Both the position numbers and the translations under genes were made by a program. Below are positions 1 to 8,398 of a stretch of 64,000 nt of DNA, piece after piece. The DNA is taken from assembly GCA_944327195.1 (NCBI GenBank), contig CALVGV010000005.1, positions 1 to 64,000 on the forward strand, in the 5' to 3' direction. The DNA comes from an uncultured Limosilactobacillus sp. (lineage in GTDB: Bacteria; Bacillota; Bacilli; Lactobacillales; Lactobacillaceae). Positions within the stretch are counted from its first letter, which is position 1; each line of letters begins with the position of its first letter. The notes under the pieces were generated by a model. It saw only the letters and a program-made list of their open reading frames with translations. It did not search any database and was not told where the DNA came from.

Positions 1-303
1 ACTAAATTGGTCTAGGTGAGAGAATCATCCTCAGAAATGAATTATTCATCTCAACCTATGAAAACATTACACTACCCGGGCCCCCGGCGATGGAAACACG
101 GGGGCAGGCCACTCGTTCAATAACTGGATTTTTGCTGACAAATTTTCGTTCAAATTTCTGGATAAGAACACAAAGTCCCGATACAATGGAGACAGCAATA
201 ATTAGTTTGGGAGAGTGATGATTATTAAATGGGTAATAGCATCCCATAAAGCATGATCTAACATTACTAGAAAGAGTTAGTACAACATTAGGTGGTGAAT
301 CTA

Positions 304-1461
304 ATGGTAATGAGAACACAAAAGGTCCGACTGTATCCCAATCGCACCATGCAAAAGGTGATTGACGAACTATGCGACTATCGTCGGTATTGTTGGAATC
401 AAGGGCTCTCTTTATGGAATGACATGTATGAAGTGTCTTTAATCATGGAAAACAGAAAACTTCGCCCTAGTGAGTATAAGGTCCGGAATGAGTTGGTGAC
501 CAACAAGCAGGACTGGCAGGATTTGCTTTCCGCTCGGTGTCTTCAATTAGCAATCAGTGATTTAGCTAAAGCTTGGCGTAACTTTCTTACCAAGTCCCAA
601 CCAGATTGTGGAAAGCCAAAGTTCAAATCGAAACGTGCTCCCCGGCAAGGGTTTAAAACCGACCGGGCGAAGATCGTGAATGGAAAGCTACGGTTAGATA
701 AACCCCGAGCGAATCAACAAGCATGGTATGATATTTCCTTTTCGAGGGTGCAACCTCTTCAAGGGGAGCTTAAAGTTGTGTCCATTTACCGGGAAAACGG
801 CCAGTATTGGGCTAGCTTACCTTTTGAAGTAACCACTGAGGCTAAAGACAAAACCGGGGTTGCAACGGCAGTGGATGTAAACGTGGGGCATATGAACTAT
901 TCAGCCGGGAAAGTCAATGTTTTGCCAGCAACCTTACAGCGACTATATAAGCGAATCAAACATTACCAAAGGACACTAGTCCGGAAACGAAAGCTAAATG
1001 GCAAGGAAGCTACCAAGAGTAATAATTACATGCAAACGAGAGCCAAGTTGCAACGAGATTACCGGAAAGTAGCTAATTGCCAACACGACATTATCCAAAA
1101 GTTCACCACGATGCTTGTGATGGAATACGACCAAATCGTGATTGAGGATTTGAACGTGAAGCAAATGCAAATGACCCACGTGGCCTCAAAAGGGCTTCAA
1201 CGGTCGTTGTTTGGCTATTTCCGGCAAGTACTTACTTACAAATGTACTTGGTATGGGAAAGAGCTAGTTCTTGCGGACCGTTTCTATCCAAGTACTCAAC
1301 GGTGTTCCCGCTGTGGGCACGTTAAGACGGGTGAAGACAAACTTACCTTGCAGGGAAATCAAAAACATTGCACCCGGCATAATGAATATCACTGCTATGC
1401 TTGCGGTGCGATGCTAAATCGTGATGAAAACGCAGTCGCTAATCTTTTGCAATTAATTTAG
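304..1461 (+). CDS. tnpB: IS200/IS605-family TnpB (OrfB) RNA-guided nuclease/transposase protein
   Basis: The 385-residue product has the TnpB layout: an N-terminal helix-turn-helix part (starting RTQKVRLYPN), a RuvC-like core with acidic residues in AVDVNVG, VIEDLNV and NRDENAVANLL, and a late four-cysteine zinc finger (CSRC, then CYAC). TnpB proteins are RNA-guided DNA nucleases encoded by IS200/IS605 elements. GTG codons at 292 and 295 are possible, but AGGTGG at 290-295 is eight bases before ATG 304, which is the preferred start. No tnpA lies in the window, so this is an orphan (IS1341-like) copy or the window cuts the element. Codon use is visibly more AT-rich than the flanking host genes, consistent with transfer. 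All three RuvC acids and the zinc ligands are present, so it may be active. Confidence 0.92.
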   Translation: MVMRTQKVRLYPNRTMQKVIDELCDYRRYCWNQGLSLWNDMYEVSLIMENRKLRPSEYKVRNELVTNKQDWQDLLSARCLQLAISDLAKAWRNFLTKSQPDCGKPKFKSKRAPRQGFKTDRAKIVNGKLRLDKPRANQQAWYDISFSRVQPLQGELKVVSIYRENGQYWASLPFEVTTEAKDKTGVATAVDVNVGHMNYSAGKVNVLPATLQRLYKRIKHYQRTLVRKRKLNGKEATKSNNYMQTRAKLQRDYRKVANCQHDIIQKFTTMLVMEYDQIVIEDLNVKQMQMTHVASKGLQRSLFGYFRQVLTYKCTWYGKELVLADRFYPSTQRCSRCGHVKTGEDKLTLQGNQKHCTRHNEYHCYACGAMLNRDENAVANLLQLI

Positions 1462-1590
1462 CAACGATATTTAGGGGTGGGCTACACCCCGGGGTGAGTA
1501 ATTCGCCTCATGGTGCTGGAAGAACCGGTCACTGTCATTACCTGCTCGTTCGGATATGGGAATACCGGTGTTGACGCCAGTGAATAAAAT
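1462..1590 (+). other. 3' flank of tnpB, possible reRNA/right-end region
   Basis: Just after the tnpB stop there is a GGGGTG...CACCCC hairpin (about 1474-1490) followed by a stretch without a coding region. In TnpB elements the guide RNA scaffold overlaps the end of tnpB and this flank. I see position and a hairpin only; the element's right end cannot be defined from this sequence alone. Confidence 0.3.
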
Positions 1591-1681
1591 TAAGAAAGGA
1601 AAAGCTATAATTCTTTCTCTAACGTGGTTAAATATAAAATTTAATTACATTAGACTATGTTTATATAGCAAGGAAATGAGA

Positions 1682-2050
1682 ATGAAGTGGCAAATTAATG
1701 ACCTCATCGCCGCCGAGCAGTACTGGTTTGAGCGCTTCTGCGACCGCTTTGGCCTCCGCGGCAAGCTGACCCGCCAGTACCCGGGAGTGACCTCGCTCCT
1801 GCTAACCGGCCCGGCCGGCGGCATCAAGCAGGTCGACCTCGACGACCAGCTCCTCCTCGACCAAATGAACCCCTTAGAAAAAACCGCTGCCAAGGAACTG
1901 CTCGAATCCTGGCTGATCTTTTCGATCGAAAACACCGACCCGCTGGCCGCGGCCGACTACAGCCAGACCGACCGCGACTACTTCAGCCGGGTGGAGCAAC
2001 TAGTGCCCCACTGCCACATCTACACCCAGCTGGAAGACCAACCGGCCTAA
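1682..2050 (+). CDS. Conserved-type hypothetical protein, 122 aa
   Basis: The 122-residue acidic, soluble protein begins MKWQINDLIAAEQYWFERF and has no membrane segment or motif I recognise. ATG 1682 is chosen because AAGGA at 1670-1674 lies seven bases upstream; ATG 1676 would be only one base from it. Codon use is GC-rich like the chromosome, so the gene belongs to the host rather than to the neighbouring TnpB element. It converges on mnmG and shares a bidirectional terminator with it. Function unknown. Confidence 0.75.
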   Translation: MKWQINDLIAAEQYWFERFCDRFGLRGKLTRQYPGVTSLLLTGPAGGIKQVDLDDQLLLDQMNPLEKTAAKELLESWLIFSIENTDPLAAADYSQTDRDYFSRVEQLVPHCHIYTQLEDQPA

Positions 2051-2069
2051 ACCACCACCTAAGACTTCA

Positions 2070-2112
2070 AAACGCCGAAGCAGGGAAAGCATCCCCGCTT
2101 CGGCGTTTCTTG
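2070..2112. terminator. Bidirectional terminator between the 122-aa gene and mnmG
   Basis: A perfect 12-bp stem (AAACGCCGAAGC with GCTTCGGCGTTT) has A- and T-rich edges on both sides, so it can serve both convergent genes. Confidence 0.85.
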
Positions 2113-2123
2113 TTCCTTGGTAC

Positions 2124-4040
2124 TTAGTTCTTCATCCCCTGCTGGAGGTAGACGCTCAGGATCGCCAGGTCGGCCGGGTTGACCCCGGAAATCCGCCCGG
2201 CCTGGGCCAGGGTTTCCGGTCGAATCTTCTCCAGCTTCTGGCGGCCCTCGGTGGCCAGGCCGGCAATCTTGGAGTAGTCAATCGTTGCCGGAATCCGCTT
2301 GGCCTCCATCCGCTTGAGGCGGTTGACCTTGACCTCCTCCTTCTTGATGTAGCCCTCGTACTTCAGCTGGATTTCGACCTGCTCCTTGGCCTGGCGGTCC
2401 AGTTCGGCCGCCGGGGCGCCGACGAAGGTCACCAGCTGGTCGTAAGTGACGTAGGGCCGCTTCAAGAGGGCCGCCCCGGTCAGCGAATCCTTGAGGGGGT
2501 GGTCGCCGTGGGCCTGGATGAAGTCATCGGCCGCCGAGCCCGGCTTGACCCGGGTGGCCTTGAGGCGCTTGATCTCGTCTGCCACCGCCGCCTTCTTGGC
2601 CTCCATCTTGGCCAGCCGCTTATCGCTGACCAGGCCGATTGCGTGGCCCATTTCCATCAGCCGCAGGTCGGCGTTGTCGTGGCGCAGGATCAGCCGGTAC
2701 TCGGCCCGGCTGGTCAGCAGGCGGTAGGGTTCCTTGGTTCCCTTGGTGACCAGGTCGTCGATCATCACGCCGATGTAAGCGTCGGACCGCTTCAGGACGA
2801 AGGGTTCCTTCCCCTGGGCGCGCAGGCCGGCGTTGATCCCGGCGATCAGCCCCTGGCCGGCCGCCTCCTCGTAGCCGGAGGTCCCGTTGGTCTGGCCGGC
2901 GGTGTAGAGGTTCTTGACCAGCTTGGTTTCCAAAGTTGGGTGGAGCTGGTGGGGGGCCACGACGTCGTACTCAATCGCGTAGCCCGGCCGCATCATCTCA
3001 ACGTGCTCGAGCCCCTTGATCTTTTGCAGGATCTGGCGCTGGATCTCCTCGGGGAAGGAGGTCGAGAGGCCGTCGACGTAGTACTCGGCGGTGTCGCGCC
3101 CCTCCGGCTCCAGGAAGAGCTGGTGGCGGTCCTTATCGGCAAAGCGGACCACCTTGTCCTCGATCGACGGGCAGTAGCGCGGCCCGACCCCCTCGATGAT
3201 CCCGGAGAACATCGGCGCCCGGTTGAGGTTGGCCCGGATCAGGTCGTGAACCTGGGGGTTGGTGTAGGTCAGCCAGCAGGAAAGCTGGTCCTTGAGCGGC
3301 AGGTAGGCGCTGTCCGGGGTGTCGAAGCTGAAGTGGTGCGGCACTTCATCCCCCGGCTGCTCCTCGGTCTGGTCGTAATCGATCGTCTTGCCGTTGACCC
3401 GCGGCGGCGTCCCGGTCTTGAACCGTTCCAACTCGAAGCCGAGCCGCTCGAGGGCCTCGGAGAGCTTGATCGCCGGCTTGGAGTTGTTCGGGCCGGACTG
3501 GTAGGTCAGCTCGCCGATGATGATCTTGCCGCGGGCGGCGGTGCCGACGGTCAAAACCACCGCCTTGGCCCGGTAGCGGGCCCCGGTGTTGGTGACGACC
3601 CCCTTGCAGACCCCGTCCTCAACGATCAGGTCGTCGACCGTCGCCTGGCGGAGGGTCAGGTTGGGCTCTTCCTCAATCGTCAGCTTCATCTGGCGGTGGT
3701 AGGCGTGCTTATCGGCCTGGGCCCGCAACGCCCGCACCGCAGGCCCCTTGCCGGTGTTGAGCATCCGCATCTGGACATAGGTCTTGTCGATGTTCTTGCC
3801 CATCTGGCCACCGAGGGCGTCGATTTCGCGGACCACGATCCCCTTGGCCGGGCCGCCGACCGAGGGGTTGCACGGCATGAAGGCCACCATGTCGAGGTTG
3901 ATCGTTACCAAGAGGGTCTGGTTCCCCATCCGGGCGGCGGCCAGGGCGGCCTCGCTCCCGGCGTGGCCGGCGCCGACGACGATCACGTCGTAGCTGCCGG
4001 CTTCGTATTGCTTTGCGCTTGTTTCTTCCAAGTTTGCCAT
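2124..4040 (-). CDS. mnmG: tRNA uridine-5-carboxymethylaminomethyl modification enzyme, FAD subunit
   Basis: MnmG (GidA) works with MnmE to place the cmnm5 group on wobble U34 of certain tRNAs. The 638 residues are the usual length. The N-terminal dinucleotide fold reads [19 protein letters not shown], and the family signatures FKTGTPPR and [11 protein letters not shown] follow. The start codon is seven bases after the mnmE stop, so the two partner subunits form a tight operon, mnmE first. It ends at the shared terminator at 2070-2112. No odd features. Confidence 0.97.
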   Translation of the reverse strand: MANLEETSAKQYEAGSYDVIVVGAGHAGSEAALAAARMGNQTLLVTINLDMVAFMPCNPSVGGPAKGIVVREIDALGGQMGKNIDKTYVQMRMLNTGKGPAVRALRAQADKHAYHRQMKLTIEEEPNLTLRQATVDDLIVEDGVCKGVVTNTGARYRAKAVVLTVGTAARGKIIIGELTYQSGPNNSKPAIKLSEALERLGFELERFKTGTPPRVNGKTIDYDQTEEQPGDEVPHHFSFDTPDSAYLPLKDQLSCWLTYTNPQVHDLIRANLNRAPMFSGIIEGVGPRYCPSIEDKVVRFADKDRHQLFLEPEGRDTAEYYVDGLSTSFPEEIQRQILQKIKGLEHVEMMRPGYAIEYDVVAPHQLHPTLETKLVKNLYTAGQTNGTSGYEEAAGQGLIAGINAGLRAQGKEPFVLKRSDAYIGVMIDDLVTKGTKEPYRLLTSRAEYRLILRHDNADLRLMEMGHAIGLVSDKRLAKMEAKKAAVADEIKRLKATRVKPGSAADDFIQAHGDHPLKDSLTGAALLKRPYVTYDQLVTFVGAPAAELDRQAKEQVEIQLKYEGYIKKEEVKVNRLKRMEAKRIPATIDYSKIAGLATEGRQKLEKIRPETLAQAGRISGVNPADLAILSVYLQQGMKN

Positions 4041-4047
4041 CGTTTCC

Positions 4048-5436
4048 CTACTTTCCTAAGCAGAATTGACTAAAGAGTTGGTCCAGGAGCTCGTCCTGGT
4101 AGTGGTCGCCGGTGATCTCGCCGAGCAGGTCCCAGCAGCGGGTCATGTCGATTTGCACCAGGTCGACCGGCATCCCCGCCTCCAGGCCGGCCAAAACGTC
4201 GTCGAGGGCGTCCTTGGCCTGGTGGAGGAGGCTGATGTGGCGGGCGTTGGTGACCAGCACCGTCCCCTGGTTGCGGTCAACCCCCTGCTCGAAGAAGAGC
4301 TTGGCGATCGCCGCCCCCAGCTGGTCGATCCCGGTTTGGCTGGTGATCGAGGTTTCAATCACCGGGCTGGCGCCCACCAGGTCCTTGATTTGGGCCGGGT
4401 CAAAGCGGTGGGGGAGGTCGGTCTTGTTCAGAAGGACGATCCGCGGTTGCTTGGCGGTCAGTTCCAGCAGTTCGCGGTCCTCGTCAGTAATTTCCCGGGA
4501 AATATCGAGTAGCAAGAGAACCAGGTCGGCCGCCTTGAGGGCCTGCTTGCTGCGCTCGACACCGATCTTTTCCACCTGGTCGGCGGTGTCGCGGATCCCG
4601 GCGGTGTCGATTAGGTGGAGGGGGACCCCCTTGACGTTGACGTACTCCTCGATCACGTCGCGGGTCGTGCCGGCAACGTTGGTGACGATCGCCTTGTCCT
4701 CGTGCAAAAGGGTGTTGAGCAGGCTCGACTTGCCGACGTTGGGCCGGCCGATGATCGCCGTGGCCAGGCCGTCGCGCAAGACCTTCCCTTGCTTGGCCGA
4801 GGCCAGGAGGGCGGTCAGGTGGTCGCGGATCATGGTCGCCTTTTCCTTCAGGAGCTGGCTGGTCATTTCCTCCACCGCGTCGTATTCGGGATAGTCGATG
4901 TTGACCTCGACCTGGGCGAGGACGTCGAGGATTTGCTTACGCAGGTCCTTGATCAGCCGCGAGAGGTCGCCGTCGAGCTGGTTGAGGGCCACCTGCATCG
5001 AGCGGTCGGTCTTGGCCCGGATCAGGTCCATCACCGCCTCGGCCTGAGAGAGGTCGAGCCGGCCGTTCAAGAAGGCCCGCTTGGTGAACTCGCCCGGTTC
5101 GGCCAGCCGCGCCCCGTGGGTCAGGACCAGCTGGAGGGCCCGGTTGGTGGCTAGCAAGCCACCGTGGCAGTTGATTTCGACCACGTCTTCCTTGGTGTAG
5201 GTCCGCGGGGCCTTCATCACCGAAACCATCACCTCGTCGACCTCGGCCTTGCTTTCCGGGTCCATTAGGTGCCCGTAGTTGATCGTGTGGCTGGCGACCG
5301 TGGTCAAGTCCTTGCCGCGGACCAGCTGGTTGACGACCGGGATCGCCTGGTCGCCGCTGACCCGGATGATCGCGATCCCCCCCTCGCCAACCGGGGTCGA
5401 GATCGCCGCAATCGTGTCCGCTTCCGTTTGTGCCAT
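4048..5436 (-). CDS. mnmE: tRNA modification GTPase MnmE
   Basis: MnmE (TrmE) is the GTPase partner of MnmG in U34 modification. The 462-residue protein has the N-terminal tetrahydrofolate-binding domain, a helical domain interrupted by a G domain ([21 protein letters not shown]), and the C-terminal catalytic Cys in CLGK (CIGK in many relatives). A Noc-type palindrome lies inside the codons for DISREITD. A start at ATG 5434-5436 follows an AAGGAG-type ribosome site. Upstream are a consensus promoter and, between it and the start codon, a terminator-like hairpin. Confidence 0.97.
   Translation of the reverse strand: MAQTEADTIAAISTPVGEGGIAIIRVSGDQAIPVVNQLVRGKDLTTVASHTINYGHLMDPESKAEVDEVMVSVMKAPRTYTKEDVVEINCHGGLLATNRALQLVLTHGARLAEPGEFTKRAFLNGRLDLSQAEAVMDLIRAKTDRSMQVALNQLDGDLSRLIKDLRKQILDVLAQVEVNIDYPEYDAVEEMTSQLLKEKATMIRDHLTALLASAKQGKVLRDGLATAIIGRPNVGKSSLLNTLLHEDKAIVTNVAGTTRDVIEEYVNVKGVPLHLIDTAGIRDTADQVEKIGVERSKQALKAADLVLLLLDISREITDEDRELLELTAKQPRIVLLNKTDLPHRFDPAQIKDLVGASPVIETSITSQTGIDQLGAAIAKLFFEQGVDRNQGTVLVTNARHISLLHQAKDALDDVLAGLEAGMPVDLVQIDMTRCWDLLGEITGDHYQDELLDQLFSQFCLGK
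4490..4503. promoter_or_regulatory. Noc-binding palindrome (NBS) inside mnmE
   Basis: ATTTCCCGGGAAAT is a perfect 14-bp palindrome identical to the Bacillus subtilis Noc nucleoid-occlusion binding site. It sits in the mnmE coding sequence. An identical copy lies in walK. Noc itself is not in this window. Confidence 0.7.
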
Positions 5437-5458
5437 TGGCTGCTCCTTTCTAACAAAA

Positions 5459-5512
5459 AAAGTGCCCCTCCACGTCCGGCTGGTTGCCCAGCGATCATGG
5501 TCAAAGCACTTT
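5459..5512 (-). terminator. Terminator-like hairpin upstream of mnmE (jag terminator or mnmE attenuator)
   Basis: On the minus strand GTGAAAGTGC pairs with GCACTTT followed by a T run; an inner GCTGG/CCAGC hairpin extends it. It follows jag and could end that operon. However, the only good promoter for mnmE lies upstream of it, so mnmE transcripts must read through it. Confidence 0.65.
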
Positions 5513-5554
5513 CACTACTCTAACGAACTTGTTATTTAACTTAAAACCACCGTT

Positions 5555-5583
5555 ATTTTAGGGGCTTGCGAACCACTTGTCAA
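5555..5583 (-). promoter_or_regulatory. Sigma-A promoter for mnmE-mnmG
   Basis: On the minus strand TTGACA (5578-5583), a 17-base spacer, then TAAAAT (5555-5560). It starts five bases after the jag stop codon. Confidence 0.75.
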
Positions 5584-5587
5584 CCAT

Positions 5588-6409
5588 TTAGCGCGGGGCG
5601 ATCACCAAACTGCGGTAGGGCTCGCGGCCGTGCGAGTAGGTCTTGACCCGCGGATCGTCCTCCAGCTGCTGGTGGAGGAACTTGCGCTCGCGGGCCGGCA
5701 TCGGGTCCAAGAAGACCGCCTGCTTGGTGGCGATCACCTGGGTGACGCTCCGCTGGCCGAGCTTGGCCAGGGCCTGCTGGCGGCGGGCGCGGTAGTCACC
5801 GACGTCCAGGGTCACCTGCGGGTCCTTGACCCCCTGGTAGGTGAGGAAGGTGGCCGCCACCACCTCAAGGGCGTTGAGCCGGCGGCCGTGGTGGCCAACC
5901 ACCTTGGCCGGGGTGGCCGTCTTCAAGTTGAGCTCGAGCTCGTGGGTCGTCTGGCGGCGGATCGTCGGGATCACCGTTGCCCCCAGCTGGACGTAGACCG
6001 CCACCAGGTAGTCAACCAGGGCCGCGCTGGCCTTTTCCATCCGCTCCTGGTTGGCGGCGTGGCGGGCGGCGATTTCTTCCGGCGTCAGCTCGCCCTCCTT
6101 GCCGCTGACGGACGCCGGCGCACTGGTCGGGGCCGGCGTTTCCGGCGGCTGCGGGGTAGCACTGGCCGAAGCGGGCGTTGGGCTTGGCGCCGGTTGCGGG
6201 GCCGCGCTGGCTGGACTAGGGGCCGGCGTGGCTTTCTGCGGGGCCGGCTTGCGCTTGGCGGTGATGATGGCCGGCTTGGCAAAGAGGCCGAAAAAGCCGC
6301 GGGCGGGGTGTTGAACAACGGTGACGACCAGGTCCGCCGGCGCACAGTTGAGTGCCGCCGCCGCGGCTGCGGTGGCCGCGGCGACCGTTTTTCCCTGATA
6401 CTCTTCCAT
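5588..6409 (-). CDS. jag: RNA-binding protein Jag/KhpB (Jag-N, KH, R3H domains)
   Basis: The 273-residue protein has an N-terminal Jag domain (about 1-50, MEEYQGKTVAAAT), a long Ala/Pro/Ser-rich linker (about 52-120), a KH domain (about 130-205) and a C-terminal R3H domain (about 207-270, RKFLH and SHGREPYRSLVI). Jag/KhpB with KhpA binds RNA and affects cell elongation in Gram-positives. Its ATG overlaps the yidC stop in a TAATG, so translation is coupled to the membrane insertase gene, the standard pairing. The linker composition is strongly GC-driven. Confidence 0.93.
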   Translation of the reverse strand: MEEYQGKTVAAATAAAAAALNCAPADLVVTVVQHPARGFFGLFAKPAIITAKRKPAPQKATPAPSPASAAPQPAPSPTPASASATPQPPETPAPTSAPASVSGKEGELTPEEIAARHAANQERMEKASAALVDYLVAVYVQLGATVIPTIRRQTTHELELNLKTATPAKVVGHHGRRLNALEVVAATFLTYQGVKDPQVTLDVGDYRARRQQALAKLGQRSVTQVIATKQAVFLDPMPARERKFLHQQLEDDPRVKTYSHGREPYRSLVIAPR

Positions 6410-7242
6410 TAGCGCTTCTTACCCCGGTAGGCATTCTTCTTGGCGTGGGCCAGCCGGTTCTTGCGTTGCCGCTCCTGGCGCTGCTTTTCGGCCCGCTCGC
6501 GGCGAATCTTGAACGGGTTTTGCAAGAGGAGGGTTTGCAGGACCTGGAAGGCGTTGGTAACCACCCAGTAAAGGGTGATTGCCGCGGTGAAGTTGAGCGC
6601 CATCACGAAGATCATGATCGGCATTACCCAGGTCATCGCCGTTGACATGGCGTTCTTTTCCGGCATCGAGGCCATCGACAGCCAGGAGGAAATGAAGGTG
6701 AAAAGCGCTGCCAGGATCGGCAGAACGAAGTAGGGGTCGGTCTGGCCGAGTTGCAGCCAGAGGAAGCTCCCGGCCTTCAGTTCCGGCGTCCGCCAGATTA
6801 CCTGGTAGAGGGCCCACATGATCGGCAGTTGCACCAGCAGCGGGAGCATCGAGGCAAAGGGGTTCACCCCGGCTTCCTTATACAGCTTCTGCTGGGCGGC
6901 CTGCATTTCCTGCATGCTGGTCCGGTCGCGGCCCGGGTACTTCTTTTGTAGGGCCTTCAGCTGGGGCTGGAGCTCCTGCATCTTGAGCATCGACTTGGTT
7001 TGGTAGTGCATCAGCGGCAGGATCAGGATCCGGATGATGATCGTGAAGATGATGATCGCCATCCCGTACCCGCCAAAGTGCTTGGCCATCCAAAGGATCA
7101 GTTGCGACCCGTTGTAAATGATGTAGTGGTCCCAAAAACCGGTACTACTACTGGTAACTGGTTTGTTGGAGCAGGCGGCCAGCACCAGGGCTAGCAGACC
7201 GACTCCGGTTAGGCTCAGGGCCTTCTTTGCTCGTTTTTTCAA
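6409..7242 (-). CDS. yidC: Membrane protein insertase YidC/OxaA, lipoprotein type
   Basis: YidC inserts and folds membrane proteins, with or without SecYEG. The 277-residue product begins with a basic signal peptide and lipobox (LVLAACSNKP), so it should be a lipoprotein like SpoIIIJ/YidC1 of Gram-positives. Transmembrane segments follow, with the 60KD_IMP core (FGGYGMAIIIFTIIIRILILP, then a second set from about 130 to 230) and a basic tail (RRERAEKQRQERQRKNR) expected to touch the ribosome. It lies between rnpA and jag, the usual context, and overlaps jag by one base. Confidence 0.95.
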   Translation of the reverse strand: MKKRAKKALSLTGVGLLALVLAACSNKPVTSSSTGFWDHYIIYNGSQLILWMAKHFGGYGMAIIIFTIIIRILILPLMHYQTKSMLKMQELQPQLKALQKKYPGRDRTSMQEMQAAQQKLYKEAGVNPFASMLPLLVQLPIMWALYQVIWRTPELKAGSFLWLQLGQTDPYFVLPILAALFTFISSWLSMASMPEKNAMSTAMTWVMPIMIFVMALNFTAAITLYWVVTNAFQVLQTLLLQNPFKIRRERAEKQRQERQRKNRLAHAKKNAYRGKKR

Positions 7243-7287
7243 ACCGGATTCCTTCCTTATCCTAAATACTCTTCCGACTTTCCCCGA

Positions 7288-7650
7288 CTAACGCGGCGCC
7301 TGGTCGGGGTCTTCAACCAACAGGTCGGCCATCTTGAGGGCGTGAATGAGGTTCTTTTTGACCTCCGCCATCTCCAGGCCATGGGCGGCCGGGCGCGCGA
7401 TCACCAGGAAGTCGACCTCGGCCTTGAGCTGGGGCTTTACTTCCAGCAGGGTCTGGCGAATCCGCCGCTTGACCCAGTTGCGGTTAACCGCATTGCCGAC
7501 CTTCTTGCCCACCGAGATCCCGACCCGGAAGTGGGGTTGGCCGGGCTTGGCCATTTGGTAGATGATGAACTTGCGGTTGGCCACCGAATTGTGCGTTTCG
7601 AAAACGCGCTGAAATTCGCTTTCCTTTTTTACGCGGTATGATTTTCTCAT
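7288..7650 (-). CDS. rnpA: Ribonuclease P protein component
   Basis: RnpA is the protein subunit of RNase P, which matures tRNA 5' ends. The 120-residue basic protein has the conserved RNR-type core ([17 protein letters not shown]). ATG 7650 is preferred over the in-frame ATG three codons upstream because CGGAG lies nine bases before it. It follows rpmH on the same strand, separated by a strong hairpin, and precedes yidC by about 45 bases. Confidence 0.95.
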   Translation of the reverse strand: MRKSYRVKKESEFQRVFETHNSVANRKFIIYQMAKPGQPHFRVGISVGKKVGNAVNRNWVKRRIRQTLLEVKPQLKAEVDFLVIARPAAHGLEMAEVKKNLIHALKMADLLVEDPDQAPR

Positions 7651-7671
7651 TTGCAGCATCTCCGTTGTGAA

Positions 7672-7728
7672 AAAGAGGGGGCCGGGCGCACGACGAAAAT
7701 CGTCTCACGGACACCCTGCCCCCTCTTT
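7672..7728 (-). terminator. Terminator/attenuator between rpmH and rnpA
   Basis: A perfect 11-bp stem (AAAGAGGGGGC with GCCCCCTCTTT) followed by T residues on the minus strand sits in the rpmH-rnpA gap. Partial termination here would make more L34 than RnpA transcript. Confidence 0.75.
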
Positions 7729-7763
7729 GTTATTACCGAATCACGTTCGGGTATTGATATTAA

Positions 7764-7898
7764 CTAGGCAGACAATACCTTGCGGCCCTTTTGCCGGCGG
7801 CGAGCTAATACCTTACGACCGTTACTCGTGCTCATCCGAGCGCGGAAACCGTGAACCCGAGCCCGGTGACGCTTCTTTGGTTGGAACGTACGCTTCAT
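7764..7898 (-). CDS. rpmH: 50S ribosomal protein L34
   Basis: This 44-residue gene encodes [18 protein letters not shown]..., ending GRKVLSA, a complete L34. The ATG is preceded by AAGGAGGTG. It is the first gene on the minus-strand side of oriC, in the conserved rpmH-oriC-dnaA arrangement, and is followed by a hairpin before rnpA. Confidence 0.97.
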   Translation of the reverse strand: MKRTFQPKKRHRARVHGFRARMSTSNGRKVLARRRQKGRKVLSA

Positions 7899-8051
7899 CG
7901 CAGTGCACCTCCTTATTAGTAAAGTTGGTTTTTATCTTCCATCAAAAGATAAGCTCATTAAACATACTTTTGAAGTATAGCACACTTTCGGGGGGGAAGG
8001 AAGGGTGACTTTGGCGTAAAAATTTTTTACTTTTCCACAGTTCCCCCCAAA

Positions 8052-8381
8052 TAATCCACAGCGTTACTTTTTGCCAACCCGTTAACAGAACTTGTTCACA
8101 GCCTTTTCCCGCTGCCGCTGGTTCTCCCCATCCCCGTGGACAAACTTATCCACACCCGTGGGGACAAGTTCGCCAAAGCCCCAGCAGCCCGGCTTTTTCG
8201 GTTGTGGATATCCCCAATTCTTTGTGGATAAGTCGGCCAGTGCCCCCGCTTTTCCCCAAATTCACCGCCCTGGGGATAATTTCCACACAGCGTTGTGTCT
8301 TTTGGGGATCAGATTTCCCCTTCCCTGTGGAAAACTAGCGAAACTGATGATAAAATATCGGGTGGCTTAAAATTATCCACA
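8052..8381. other. oriC: oriC, upstream DnaA-box region
   Basis: The rpmH-dnaA gap holds many DnaA boxes. Perfect TTATCCACA copies are at 8146-8154 and 8373-8381 and on the other strand at 8223-8231. One-mismatch copies are at 8052-8060, 8203-8211 and 8271-8279. The box at 8373 abuts the dnaA ribosome site, so it can also serve DnaA autoregulation. The rest of the gap (7899-8051) holds the rpmH upstream region with TATACT on the minus strand. Confidence 0.9.
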
Positions 8382-8398
8382 ACCGAGGAGGAATTACT

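Noticed and set aside
56..319. Minus-strand 87-residue frame at the left edge
   Set aside because: No ribosome site, no known motif, and it overlaps the tnpB promoter and start region.
2499..4073. Long open frame opposite mnmG, and similar ones opposite gyrB (12643-14700), clpL (46387-48126) and rexA (55433-57574)
   Set aside because: High third-position GC removes stop codons from the opposite strand. These frames have no ribosome sites, odd residue composition and lie fully across well-identified genes.
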